This document shows, piece after piece, positions 1 through 9,105 of a DNA stretch of 64,000 nucleotides (the first letter of the stretch is position 1; the number at the start of each line of letters is the position of its first letter). Below the pieces are notes generated by a model that did no database searches, was not told the DNA's origin, and saw nothing but the letters and a program-made list of their open reading frames with translations. The stretch covers positions 922,767 through 986,766 of the forward strand of contig CALFMP010000037.1 in the NCBI GenBank assembly GCA_937879965.1, read 5' to 3'. This stretch comes from QKMZ01 sp012965515 (GTDB lineage: Bacteria; Cyanobacteriota; Vampirovibrionia; Obscuribacterales; Obscuribacteraceae). The translations under genes were made by a program, and so were the position numbers.

Positions 1-2
1 AC

Positions 3-251
3 GGCAAGGTCGACATTGTTGATCTATATAAAAGACTGTTCAAAGAACTGGCAAAACCAAGCATTGATGAAAAGCAAGTTTGGAATATCACAGACGAAAT
101 CCGCGGTAAAAAATCGGAACTCACCGACGTTCTTGTTGAGCATCTAATTGCTTTTGCCAAAATACTCACACCTGAGCAGCGCACCAAAATCAAAATCAAC
201 AAAATACGCAAGCTCTTTGGCATTGCGGACGCCTTTGGTTTCGACCATTAA
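3..251 (+). CDS. Spy/CpxP-like periplasmic protein, C-terminal part
   Basis: The gene enters from the left edge, so only its last 82 codons are seen, ending at TAA 249-251. The visible part is charged and helical and carries ILTPEQRTKI, close to the LTxxQ signature of the Spy/CpxP/heavy-metal-sensor family. An earlier helix reads VDLYKRLFKELAKPSID. Family members are small helical periplasmic chaperones or metal-stress sensors. The signal peptide, if present, lies outside the window. A strong hairpin terminator follows 64 bases downstream. Assignment rests on one motif and the helical character. Confidence 0.6.
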   Translation, partial: GKVDIVDLYKRLFKELAKPSIDEKQVWNITDEIRGKKSELTDVLVEHLIAFAKILTPEQRTKIKINKIRKLFGIADAFGFDH

Positions 252-314
252 AGCAGCCTCAAGGATTTTACCGAGCGACACGGAAGCTGCCCCGGCTTCC
301 ATACGCAGGAGCAA

Positions 315-344
315 GCAGGGCGGCGGGCATCCGCCCTGCTTTTG
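315..344 (+). terminator. Rho-independent terminator
   Basis: A 9-bp GC stem (GCAGGGCGG at 315-323 pairing with 331-339) has a 7-base loop and is followed by TTTT. It sits after the Spy/CpxP-like gene and before the FAD oxidoreductase on the same strand, so it probably separates the two transcripts. Confidence 0.8.
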
Positions 345-406
345 CGTTGGCGGAAACATGTTTGCAAGAAGATAGAATTGACGAGGATTTCGATTGGTGA
401 CAGCTT

Positions 407-2215
407 TTGGCAGACAATTCCAATTTCACTCAGAATTTTTTTTCAGTCGTTGACCCCTTAAAAGTCAATATAGAAAACCCGCACAGCGCTGTCGTTTCGT
501 TTGAGCTCTCTGAGAACGTCGAACGGATTGAATGCGACATCCTGGTTGCAGGCGGTGGAGTGGGCGGCGTTTCAGCAGCACTATCCGCGCTGAGAGCGGC
601 TGATGAGTCGGGTTTTTCAACGTCAAAAAAACCGCTGGTAATTTTGACGGAAGAAACAGATTGGCTTGGCGGACAAATGACGTCGCAGGGTGTTTCGGCC
701 CTGGACGAAAACCACCTCGTTGAAATTAGCGGTGCCGCAAGAAGCTATCAGCAGTTCAGACAAAATATTCGCGCGCGCTATAAGAGAGACTTTAAGCTCG
801 TTGATTGGGCTGCTGCCGAACCGTGGCTAAACCCGGGCGATTGCTGGGTGAGCTGGTTGGCGTTTGAACCTAAATTTGCTTTAGATGAGATTGAAATCCT
901 TTTGTCACCGTATGAAAAACGTCAACAGCTCTCGATCCGTCTACGCACAAAAGCTATCTATGCCAAAACAGATGACGCGACCAACTCGGTTGGCGTTGTT
1001 CAAAAGAAGGTCACTGCAATCGGATTCTTTGATTTTGAACGAAATAAATGCGTCGAAATCAGCGCCAAGATAGTGATCGATGCAACAGAGCTTGGCGACC
1101 TGCTGCCAATGGCGGGAGTGAACTATCGAAGTGGCGCTGAATCAAGAGACGAAACTGGTGAAGCGCATGCACCGGAAAAGGCTCGCCCTGAAAACGTCCA
1201 GGATTTCACATATCCGTTTGTAATTGAATACCGACCCGGTACAAACAACGTCATCCAAAGGCCACGCCACTACGACAAGTTCAACTCGACCGGTAAGTTT
1301 TCGCTCGAAGGTTATCCAATGTTCGAATGCAAACTCAAAGGCGAAGGCGATGATTTGCGAATCGAGAAGCTGCCTTTCTGGGAATATCGCAGACTCATAT
1401 CGGCAAAACTGTTCGAGTCCAAAGATTATCCATTCGATGTAGCAATGATCAATTGGAACAGCAACGACCTGCGGATGCAAAACATAATTGATGTGGATGC
1501 TGCTACACAGGCAGAGCGGCTTGCACTGGGAAAGGCTCTGAGCCTTGGTTTTCTCTACTGGCTGCAAACTGAAGCGCCGCGCGACGAGGGTGGATTCGGT
1601 TATCCGGAGTTCTACCTGCGAACAGATGTGTTGGGAACGACAGATGGACTTTCGAAGTATCCATATATTCGAGAGTCACGCCGCATCGTTGCTCACCACA
1701 CAATCGTCGAAGAAGAAATTGTTGCCGCGAACAATCCTTACGCGCGTGCATGTCACTTTGATGATTCAGTTGGAATTGGCCGCTATCCCGTAGACATTCA
1801 CGGAGAACAAGACGTACCCGGGGCGGCACAGCACACAAAACCGTTTCAAATTCCGCTTGGCGCGCTGATTCCCAGAGACGCAGTCAATCTCTTACCTGCA
1901 TGCAAGAACATCGGGACCACCCATGTAACTAACGGCTCCTACAGACTTCATCCAATCGAGTGGTCGATAGGAGAAGCACAAGGAACGTTCGCAGTTCTTT
2001 CTTTGAAAAACGGAATTGAGCCGCAAGAGTTTGCGAAATCATCAAATCATGTTCGCAAACTGCAAGAGCAACTAATAGAAAGAGGCGTTCCGCTTTTCTG
2101 GTTCAACGATGTGCCGACAGAACGTCCCGATTTTGCCGCAATTCAAAAGAGCGTGTTGGTTGAGCATTCACCCATTGATGAGCAGTCCCTTGCATACTTC
2201 ATTCAGCAAGTATGA
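407..2215 (+). CDS. FAD-dependent oxidoreductase
   Basis: A 602-residue flavoprotein. The dinucleotide-binding loop GGGVGG lies at residues 49-54 inside DILVAGGGVGGVSAA. It is followed by the WLGGQMTSQGVSALDE segment typical of the FAD_oxidored (PF12831-like) family. A second conserved stretch near the C-terminus reads PLGALIPRDAVNLLPACKNIG. Substrate is unknown. No signal peptide is seen, so it is probably cytoplasmic. The start is taken as TTG at 407 because no ATG or GTG lies in frame before the Rossmann fold. A GAGG at 384-387 is rather far upstream, so the exact start is uncertain. The spacing to the next gene is 45 bases on the same strand. Confidence 0.85.
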   Translation: MADNSNFTQNFFSVVDPLKVNIENPHSAVVSFELSENVERIECDILVAGGGVGGVSAALSALRAADESGFSTSKKPLVILTEETDWLGGQMTSQGVSALDENHLVEISGAARSYQQFRQNIRARYKRDFKLVDWAAAEPWLNPGDCWVSWLAFEPKFALDEIEILLSPYEKRQQLSIRLRTKAIYAKTDDATNSVGVVQKKVTAIGFFDFERNKCVEISAKIVIDATELGDLLPMAGVNYRSGAESRDETGEAHAPEKARPENVQDFTYPFVIEYRPGTNNVIQRPRHYDKFNSTGKFSLEGYPMFECKLKGEGDDLRIEKLPFWEYRRLISAKLFESKDYPFDVAMINWNSNDLRMQNIIDVDAATQAERLALGKALSLGFLYWLQTEAPRDEGGFGYPEFYLRTDVLGTTDGLSKYPYIRESRRIVAHHTIVEEEIVAANNPYARACHFDDSVGIGRYPVDIHGEQDVPGAAQHTKPFQIPLGALIPRDAVNLLPACKNIGTTHVTNGSYRLHPIEWSIGEAQGTFAVLSLKNGIEPQEFAKSSNHVRKLQEQLIERGVPLFWFNDVPTERPDFAAIQKSVLVEHSPIDEQSLAYFIQQV

Positions 2216-2260
2216 TGGAAAGACTGCCACATTTAAAATTGAAGGATTCTAGTCGCGCCA

Positions 2261-4720
2261 ATGGCACCAGAAGCCAACGAAAACTCCGCTGAAAAGACGG
2301 CTCTAGAAGGTGCTGGCAACGAAAAGCACGCGGACAAGGAGAATTCGCTGGGTGACAGGCAAGCGCAGCAACTTTGGGAAAAAGCAGATGCGGAGTCAAG
2401 CAAATACGATAAGACGCCATCCCAGCTTGACATGAAAGCGGTTTCTGAGCCGCTTTTGCTCTTTGACAAAACACAAAGCGGCAGTCACAAAATACTTGCA
2501 TCCAGCGCCGATTCAAAAACGCAAAACAGCGGAAATAGAAACAAGAAAAGCGAAAACAGCTCATCTCCCCGAAACGCTTATGAAAAATCTCCGCTCATTG
2601 GCGAAGAGGAACTGAAGCGGATGGCTGGAAATGACATGACAGCGGCCGGTTACTTGAGAGAGCTTAATGAAGCTAAGCAGTTACTGGAAGGTAAAGCCCT
2701 TGAAGCTCGAGAGAAACAGATTTGGCAGTTAGTCCAGAAAACCTATGGAAGCGGCCATGAATTGCGGACGGCTAATGAAACACCACCTATCAAGGAAGAA
2801 TCAGCGAATTATTCAGGTCACTCAGAAACGTTTCGAAGCACAGACAAACCTCAGATAAATACAGCCGAAATCAAAGCCCTCGCCGAGAATGATGAAACTG
2901 CGAGGTCTGTGGCAGAGATGTTGGATTCCCTGGAAACAACTGGTCTGCAGCAGGATGAGAAGCAGAGATTGAGAGAAACCATTAAAGCTGGCTTTGCAGA
3001 TGTTCGCTTAGGTCATAACGATACTGAGTCGAGCGAGCCTGATGGCAATGATGACAAACAGAATGTTCATGAGTTGCATCCGGAAAAGATTAACGACCAT
3101 ACTTTTGCGCTTGGTTTGGAATTCAACGCAAGCCCTGCTGATGCAATACATCGCTTTGGGCAAGCAGCATTCAGTCGAGCAGCTGAAGCTTTGACCGACC
3201 CCGCCCAACAACTTGCATTCTGGCAGGCGCAACAAGATAAGTTGCTTGGCATAGCGGAAGGGCTGAATCAGGCGAAAGAGTCACTGAAGGAAGTTTTCAA
3301 ATCCACTGGACACTTCGTGCAAAGCGGAGAACTATGCGAGTTTTTGGCAAAACCAAACGCCATTAATGAGCCTCTGGCGAGAGCGGCCGGTGCAGCACTT
3401 GCCGCGATGGAGGCAGATCCACAAGCAATCAACAAAGCAGTGCTCGCTGGTTTGCAATCCGCCGGCGTCATGGCTATGACGTCGAGCGAGAAGTATTCGG
3501 CGATGAGCCCGCGAGAGCAAGGACGAGTGATTGGGGAGGCAATGTTCAGCTTCATCAATCCCGAAGGCTCGTTGGAAGCACCACAACTCCTGAATCAGGC
3601 TACGAAACACAGCGATGAAGCGATTCAAGCGGCCCTGCAAGCGGCAATGAAATCTGTCGCAGCCGAAGAGATCAAAGGAAATCTACAGCTATTACGTGAT
3701 CTGGCCACATCACCTGAATTGAAAGAGTTTTTCCGCGACTCACTCAAAGTCCAAGCGGCAGATCTTCGCCTTATGCCAGCAGGTGTTCCGCCCGCAATGT
3801 ACTTGGAGTTTGAACAACAACTCTACTTGATGAATAAATCCGGTGGTGGTGAAGGCAACTGGTGGAATAAGACGTACCAAAAATTTCGCGAACTGGCTGG
3901 CCAAGCCGAAAAATCCGCATCCAAATCTGCTGACGATTCTTTAGAGAGCATCTTGGGTCTCAATGGTGAAGCCTTCATTGCTCGAGCAGTCGATAAAATG
4001 GTTCAACCAATCGACAGCTCCAGCCCCGCATTTGCGCACTGGCAAAGAATGAAGGAAGTGCTCAAGACTATTCCTGAGGAGGATCTACGCACTTTGGCTG
4101 GTGCGGATTGGAAGTTTTACTTCCCACGCAGATTGGAAGATGTAGACAAACGATTAGCCAAAACAGCCCGTTATGACGACGAGATCTTGCACAATGAAAC
4201 ATTGGTCGGAGTTACGGATATAGGCAACATAGCTAAAGATCCACAGAGTGGTCGGTCAATCATCCCTCTGGAACGGTGGTGTCCGGAGTCTAGTATCTTC
4301 ATTCCAAACAATACCGGTGCTGACCTGGCGGGTGTAACACGACATGAAATAGGACATGCTCTAAACTCCATACATCACTGGTATTGCCGCCCTGGCGTCA
4401 AGCTTATCTATGATGATTGCCTTAAATCGTTTGAAGAAGAAATCCAGCAACTAGAGGAGCTGGTTTTGCGCCATCCGAAGTCCATTGCAGCCAGAAAGAC
4501 ATTGATTACAGTGAAAAACGATGCGCAATTACTGGAAGAACACCTAGAGCCAAAATGGGGGTATGGACTGGAACAAACTCTTGCAGACTTGTATGCAATT
4601 TCACTGGGAGTGGGCGGACGCCCAAGACAGATAGAAGGATTGCTCGAAGAGAGATTCGCTGAACTGAAGACTCATATGCAAAAGAACAATTGGTTTCGTC
4701 AAACTGGAGAAAAGAAATGA
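2261..4720 (+). CDS. large protein with C-terminal HEIGH zinc metalloprotease domain
   Basis: 819 residues. The first ~150 residues are charged and low-complexity, with no signal peptide or TM segment. The middle is alpha-helical with no domain I recognise. Near the C-terminus is VTRHEIGHALNSIHHWY, a zinc-binding HExxH motif with H695, E696 and H699. About 80 residues later EQTLADLYAISLG could supply the third ligand, as in the ATLF/lethal-factor-like peptidases where a downstream acidic residue binds zinc. By inference it is a gluzincin-like metalloprotease, perhaps a toxin or self-processing effector. The stop codon overlaps the ATG of the next gene (ATGA), so the two are translationally coupled. 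The substrate cannot be read from the sequence. Confidence 0.7.
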   Translation: MAPEANENSAEKTALEGAGNEKHADKENSLGDRQAQQLWEKADAESSKYDKTPSQLDMKAVSEPLLLFDKTQSGSHKILASSADSKTQNSGNRNKKSENSSSPRNAYEKSPLIGEEELKRMAGNDMTAAGYLRELNEAKQLLEGKALEAREKQIWQLVQKTYGSGHELRTANETPPIKEESANYSGHSETFRSTDKPQINTAEIKALAENDETARSVAEMLDSLETTGLQQDEKQRLRETIKAGFADVRLGHNDTESSEPDGNDDKQNVHELHPEKINDHTFALGLEFNASPADAIHRFGQAAFSRAAEALTDPAQQLAFWQAQQDKLLGIAEGLNQAKESLKEVFKSTGHFVQSGELCEFLAKPNAINEPLARAAGAALAAMEADPQAINKAVLAGLQSAGVMAMTSSEKYSAMSPREQGRVIGEAMFSFINPEGSLEAPQLLNQATKHSDEAIQAALQAAMKSVAAEEIKGNLQLLRDLATSPELKEFFRDSLKVQAADLRLMPAGVPPAMYLEFEQQLYLMNKSGGGEGNWWNKTYQKFRELAGQAEKSASKSADDSLESILGLNGEAFIARAVDKMVQPIDSSSPAFAHWQRMKEVLKTIPEEDLRTLAGADWKFYFPRRLEDVDKRLAKTARYDDEILHNETLVGVTDIGNIAKDPQSGRSIIPLERWCPESSIFIPNNTGADLAGVTRHEIGHALNSIHHWYCRPGVKLIYDDCLKSFEEEIQQLEELVLRHPKSIAARKTLITVKNDAQLLEEHLEPKWGYGLEQTLADLYAISLGVGGRPRQIEGLLEERFAELKTHMQKNNWFRQTGEKK

Positions 4721-5199
4721 GGGAATGGACTGCTGAGGATGTGGAAACTACGCTTCGGGGGTTTTCCTTTAAGAACGCGCGTTTGCTGGAATCTGGCGAT
4801 ATTGAAGTGGAGTATAAACACCTTGCTCCGTATTTAGACATCAGATCGAAGCTTGTTTTCAAGAAAGGAAGTGAAGCATTCGATGCTCTTATTAACTACA
4901 CAGGTGAGCTGGAACCAGGCAAGCTTCTTGATCTGCAACAGATCTGCTGGGACGTTCGCAGAGCCAACGATTGGAAGGACTACGACACTCAAACTTTGCA
5001 AGATGGGTTCGACATGAAATGGTTCAAAGAATTTGAACGATTAGAGAATGAAAACGTCAGATTGTACAGGGCAAATAGACCCGGTTCCTTCATCGAATTC
5101 CCCAGTACATCAGAACAATGCAAATTCCTTCTGGAAAAACTTGGTCCCATCAATCCCGGATGCAAGATTGATTTGCTCTCCAGTCTCGACAATGATTGA
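4717..5199 (+). CDS. small protein coupled to the metalloprotease, paralogue 1
   Basis: 160 residues from ATG 4717, which overlaps the metalloprotease stop by 4 bases. GGAGAAAAG lies just upstream as ribosome site. It is soluble with no signal peptide or TM segment. I do not recognise the family. It is clearly paralogous to the next gene: both share GDIEVEY near the N-terminus and FPSTSEQC-x-FLLEKLGPI-x-PGCKI near the C-terminus. A duplicated small soluble protein coupled to a putative toxin-like protease suggests an immunity or inhibitor role, but that is inference only. Confidence 0.75.
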   Translation: MREWTAEDVETTLRGFSFKNARLLESGDIEVEYKHLAPYLDIRSKLVFKKGSEAFDALINYTGELEPGKLLDLQQICWDVRRANDWKDYDTQTLQDGFDMKWFKEFERLENENVRLYRANRPGSFIEFPSTSEQCKFLLEKLGPINPGCKIDLLSSLDND

Positions 5200-5304
5200 A
5201 CCGCGTTGGTGCAAGTAAATAGCATCTATCTACTTCACGCAATCGGCTCAAATGCGAGAGCACATGAATATCAGAAAATGGTTTAGCGAAATTGGAGATT
5301 ATTG

Positions 5305-5787
5305 GTGGATGAATGGTGGACTGCTATGTATGTCGAATACGCACTTAGGGAGAATGTATTGAAAAGTGCGCGGCTTCTGCAATCTGGTGATATTGAAGTC
5401 GAATATATATCTCTCTTCCGGGGTCTCCACCTCAGAGCGAAGGCACTCTTTAAGAGTGGAAATAAAGCTTTTGATACGCTCACTCACTATACAGGAGCCT
5501 TGGTGCCAGGCGAACTACTCGATTTGTCTGAGATTTGCCAATCCGCTAAAGCAAATGAAGGGTTGAGCTTTAGCACTCAATGTCTACAAGATGGTCTCGA
5601 GAAGTATGAATTCAAGGCAATCGAACGACTTGAGAATGGCGACACGCGCCTCTACTGGACGGACATACCGGGTGCATTTATCAACTTCCCAAGCACATCA
5701 GAGCAATGTCAATTCCTTCTTGAAAAACTTGGTCCAATCAAACCGGGCTGCAAAATTGTTTTGATATCCAGTCTAGAAAATAGCTGA
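5305..5787 (+). CDS. small protein, paralogue 2 of the 4717-5199 gene
   Basis: 160 residues from GTG 5305, chosen because GGAG ends 7 bases upstream. TTG 5302 is an alternative, and an in-frame TAG at 5284 excludes longer forms. It aligns end to end with the preceding gene, including SARLLQSGDIEVEY, the YTG-x-L-x-PG-x-LLDL motif and the C-terminal PSTSEQCQFLLEKLGP. It lies about 105 bases downstream of its paralogue, consistent with tandem duplication. The divergence between copies is substantial, so the duplication is not recent. Function is unknown. Confidence 0.75.
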   Translation: MDEWWTAMYVEYALRENVLKSARLLQSGDIEVEYISLFRGLHLRAKALFKSGNKAFDTLTHYTGALVPGELLDLSEICQSAKANEGLSFSTQCLQDGLEKYEFKAIERLENGDTRLYWTDIPGAFINFPSTSEQCQFLLEKLGPIKPGCKIVLISSLENS

Positions 5788-5819
5788 ATGGCGAAGCGCT
5801 GAAAGACTAGTTCGAGTTG

Positions 5820-8660
5820 CTACTTCGTTCCAGAGTCTCTAGCTAGTCCTTCTAAGTTTTGCTGTATCGTACTACTCAAAACACTGTTGGCGCCATAAGC
5901 ACGGTCACTGCCCTGCTTTGCCAGATTTAGCGATCGCTCCGCCGATGCGAAATCCAGCAATGAACGATAGACTTGCGCCAACGCCAGATGATAATTGGCC
6001 GAGTTACAGAAGGCATCTCCAGATGGAAGACGCTCATTGATTGCCAATGCACGTGCTAGCTTGTATTTTGCTTGGTTGAGCAATGCCGGCTTGCCAGACT
6101 CATCATTCGGCGACGCACCATTTTTCGACATTTCCAATTCGTACTGTTGCTTCAATGCCAGAGCGTCTTCATATAGGAGGTAAGCAGTTAGCACATCTAC
6201 TTCGCGGGCATTCGGTTTCGGGTTTAACTCTTGCGCATATTTGAGAGCTTCGGCGAAATCCGCTCTTATAGCTAACTCACGCGCCTCTTTGTCTACGACC
6301 TTACCGCCTTTCTTCAAGTCATTCTGTAAGAGTGCGGTATTGGCGAGAGCTCGAAAGTTATAGGCGCGAACAAGCGTTTGCTTTGCACGGAATTGCTCTT
6401 CCATCGATAGTTGCGTGTCTATTGCTGCTTTGCAAATAGAGATCGCAGAATCAGCTTTCTGTTTCGCCCCTGTATAGTTCTTCGCGTCAAAAGAGTTCCA
6501 AGCAAGCAGCATATCTGCCCAACCGACTTGGTGGCTGGTTTGACTGAATGCAACCGCACAGATGGCACGAGCGCGTTCCAACAAAGGACGCGCCACATCA
6601 AGTGGAGACGCACTTGCGACACCAGCCAATGAGCGAGCAACATCAACATCATTTTTAGAGAGCGCTTCTTCCCTGAGCTTCAGCGACTTTGAAAAAACAC
6701 CGAGTGCATCTGCGGGATTATGGTTGCTAGTGTAGGCTCGTCCAAGATTGAAATACGCCTTTGCCATCAACACCTTGTCGTTGGTTCTCTCAGAGACGGA
6801 AACCGCGTCCTTGAGCAACCCAATACTTTCCTGGTGACGACCTTGTTCACTCAGCAAAGATCCAAAGTCGATTGCACGATCAGCAAGGCTCTTTTGATCC
6901 GCTGGTGACTGAGTGGCTGCACCTGCCAAATCCTTCTTTAAGGATGCAATCTCTTGGTTCTCGTCCTTGTGCAGGTTTACGATCTCATCAGTCACTTTAG
7001 CTTTACGGCTTTGGAATTTGCTGTCATTCGCCAACTGAGGGTTAAGAATTAACTGAGCATTGTATGTATCAAGCAATTCGTTGAAGCTGGCCAGTTTTAG
7101 TTGCTTGTTTTTGAGTTGTTTAGCCATCTCTGTTTCAGCAGAAAAAACTTGCTCGGCTTTAGCAAACCTACCTTCATTAAAGTCGGTCTGCCCTTGTTCG
7201 TTCATTTCTTTCCACTGCTCGATGCTCACATTCTTGAATGTGTAACGCTGTTCTGATGAATTGTGTTGAATGACTGCAACAGCACCAAGCCCAGTTACGA
7301 CAAGAGCGGCCGCACAGTAAGCAGCAATCATCTTCTTTGTCAGTTTTCCTTGAGCAGAAAGCTTGAGTCCAATCAGTTCAAATTTTTGCTTTAAACGCTC
7401 AAATCCGCCTTTCGTTTCTCGATCCAACTCGAGCAAGGCCGCTTTGACCTCGTCCATGGACTGGAATCGCGCATTCGGGCTTTTGGCCATACAGCGAAGC
7501 AAAATTGCATCGACCTTTTCAACGTAGCGGGGATCACACATAGAAGACGCAACTGAAGCAGGTAAATCATTCACATGCTTGAGCATTGTGTCTATGTGCG
7601 AGTTTCCGGTAAACGGAGGATTTCCGGTGAAGGCCTCATACATAACGCAACCAAGAGAATAAATGTCCGAGCGGAAATCTAGCTTCAAACCGCGACACTG
7701 CTCGGGGCTCATATAGAGCGGGCTTCCGAATACTTCTCCAGTGCGCGTCAACTGCAGCTCTTGGTCGCTGTCCTCGCTCATCAACTTCGCAATGCCGAAG
7801 TCGAGCACTTTAACTTGATTGCCGACTACCATGATGTTGCTAGGCTTCAAATCGCGATGCACGACACCGCGTTGATGAGCATGAGCGAGAGCGTCACAAA
7901 CTTGCACAAAAATATCAATAATGTCCGTAAACTTTACAGACTCAGGCTCCTTCACAAGGCGCCGCGCCAAGGAATCTCCTTTGACGATATCCATAACTAT
8001 GTACGGCTGTGCATTCTCGTCAGCGTCGAAGTGATGGATTTTGACGATGTTCGGGTGGTCAAGGTTACCGAGCGCTTGGGCTTCTCTCTGAAATCTCAGC
8101 AAAGATCCCTTACCGCGAACCAACAGATCACGATGCAAAATCTTGAGCGCGACGTCTCTTTTGATGACCTTATCGAGCGCTGCGTAAACGGCGCTCATGC
8201 CACCTTCGCCGAGATATTGCTTAATCTCATAACGCGAGGCAATAACATCGCCTACGTTAATTCGGCACTGATCGGCGATCGCGTCAGTAAGGTCTCCCTG
8301 GCAAGTGTCGCAACCCATTGTTCCATCAGGATCATGGTGCTTTTCTAGAGAGGACAGTTCACCTGATGCAGTCTTGTGCCGAGTGTCTGATTGGGTATCC
8401 GAATGAGTTCCGGTCTGAGTCGAATTGCCCGTACCTGTTTGCGTGTCGATGAAAGAATCCAACATTCGATCCGAAGGATAGCCAACATCCAACCCGACTT
8501 CCATATCGGTTTGAGTAGGAACGCGCAATTCCTGCTGTGTAGTTTGATCAGCTTTCCTGGCAACCCGAATCTCTTGCTGGGTAGCTTCATCCAAACCAGT
8601 AGTCAGCCGAATTTCTGCTTCGGTCTTTTTTAAATCTACCTTTTGACCCGGCTTTTGCAT
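5820..8660 (-). CDS. membrane Ser/Thr protein kinase with C-terminal TPR region
   Basis: 946 residues. A 140-residue low-complexity N-terminus contains two TQQE-(I/L)-RV repeats and a GCDTCQGD cysteine pair. The Hanks-type kinase domain spans ~144-411: GEGGMSAVY glycine loop (151-159), ALKIL lysine K173, HRDLKPSN catalytic loop (D270), DFG (D287) and SPLYMSPEQ activation segment. All key residues are present, so it should be active. A single TM helix is at ~443-464. The remaining ~480 residues are helical TPR-like repeats, presumably on the far side of the membrane, as in bacterial PknB-type receptors that use TPRs in place of PASTA domains. It converges with the small paralogue gene. Confidence 0.9.
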   Translation of the reverse strand: MQKPGQKVDLKKTEAEIRLTTGLDEATQQEIRVARKADQTTQQELRVPTQTDMEVGLDVGYPSDRMLDSFIDTQTGTGNSTQTGTHSDTQSDTRHKTASGELSSLEKHHDPDGTMGCDTCQGDLTDAIADQCRINVGDVIASRYEIKQYLGEGGMSAVYAALDKVIKRDVALKILHRDLLVRGKGSLLRFQREAQALGNLDHPNIVKIHHFDADENAQPYIVMDIVKGDSLARRLVKEPESVKFTDIIDIFVQVCDALAHAHQRGVVHRDLKPSNIMVVGNQVKVLDFGIAKLMSEDSDQELQLTRTGEVFGSPLYMSPEQCRGLKLDFRSDIYSLGCVMYEAFTGNPPFTGNSHIDTMLKHVNDLPASVASSMCDPRYVEKVDAILLRCMAKSPNARFQSMDEVKAALLELDRETKGGFERLKQKFELIGLKLSAQGKLTKKMIAAYCAAALVVTGLGAVAVIQHNSSEQRYTFKNVSIEQWKEMNEQGQTDFNEGRFAKAEQVFSAETEMAKQLKNKQLKLASFNELLDTYNAQLILNPQLANDSKFQSRKAKVTDEIVNLHKDENQEIASLKKDLAGAATQSPADQKSLADRAIDFGSLLSEQGRHQESIGLLKDAVSVSERTNDKVLMAKAYFNLGRAYTSNHNPADALGVFSKSLKLREEALSKNDVDVARSLAGVASASPLDVARPLLERARAICAVAFSQTSHQVGWADMLLAWNSFDAKNYTGAKQKADSAISICKAAIDTQLSMEEQFRAKQTLVRAYNFRALANTALLQNDLKKGGKVVDKEARELAIRADFAEALKYAQELNPKPNAREVDVLTAYLLYEDALALKQQYELEMSKNGASPNDESGKPALLNQAKYKLARALAINERLPSGDAFCNSANYHLALAQVYRSLLDFASAERSLNLAKQGSDRAYGANSVLSSTIQQNLEGLARDSGTK

Positions 8661-9105
8661 AACGATGGCACACTTGAGGCTATTGACCTTATTCCCACAT
8701 TAAATCAGCGAATAATGGGTTAAATCCGATCCGTGAAGAACGCATATTAAATCCAAAATTGATATTCCTCATTTCAACGCAAAACCGATACCGCCTCATT
8801 TTCGATGGGCATAGTCGGTTATAGGTATCAACCATACCTGCAGCCGTGCCGATAAACCAGTATCTTGATGACTACCCACATGACGTTCTAAAATCGTTTT
8901 AGGTGGAGAGTTTGCGGATAAGATTCCACTTTAGCGATTTGAACCGCTAAGTCTCCTCAGTTACTAGATTTGGCACGCTGATCGAAAAGCCCGTCTGAAC
9001 CAAATTCAGTCACGAAGTACTTGTACTTCGGCTTTTTGAAACTAGTTCCTATCATGTGCGGAGTGAGCTGAGCGGAGACGCGAAGCCTATGCGGAGTAGC
9101 AGATC
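8661..9105. other. 445-bp intergenic region between divergent kinase and subtilase genes
   Basis: This spacer must hold both divergent promoters, but I see no convincing -35/-10 pair. Its only distinct element is a perfect hairpin followed by a T run at 9013-9037, listed separately. No ORF here looks coding. Confidence 0.5.
9013..9037 (+). terminator. hairpin with T run in leader of subtilase gene
   Basis: CGAAGTAC at 9013-9020 and GTACTTCG at 9023-9030 form a perfect inverted repeat, followed by GCTTTTT. It has terminator form on the + strand, yet no + strand gene precedes it for about 3.2 kb. It may therefore be an attenuator of the subtilase leader or the end of a small RNA. On the opposite strand there is no T run. 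Confidence 0.45.

Noticed and set aside
7761..8348. 195-residue + strand frame inside the kinase gene
   Set aside because: It overlaps the conserved kinase domain on the other strand and is only its shadow.
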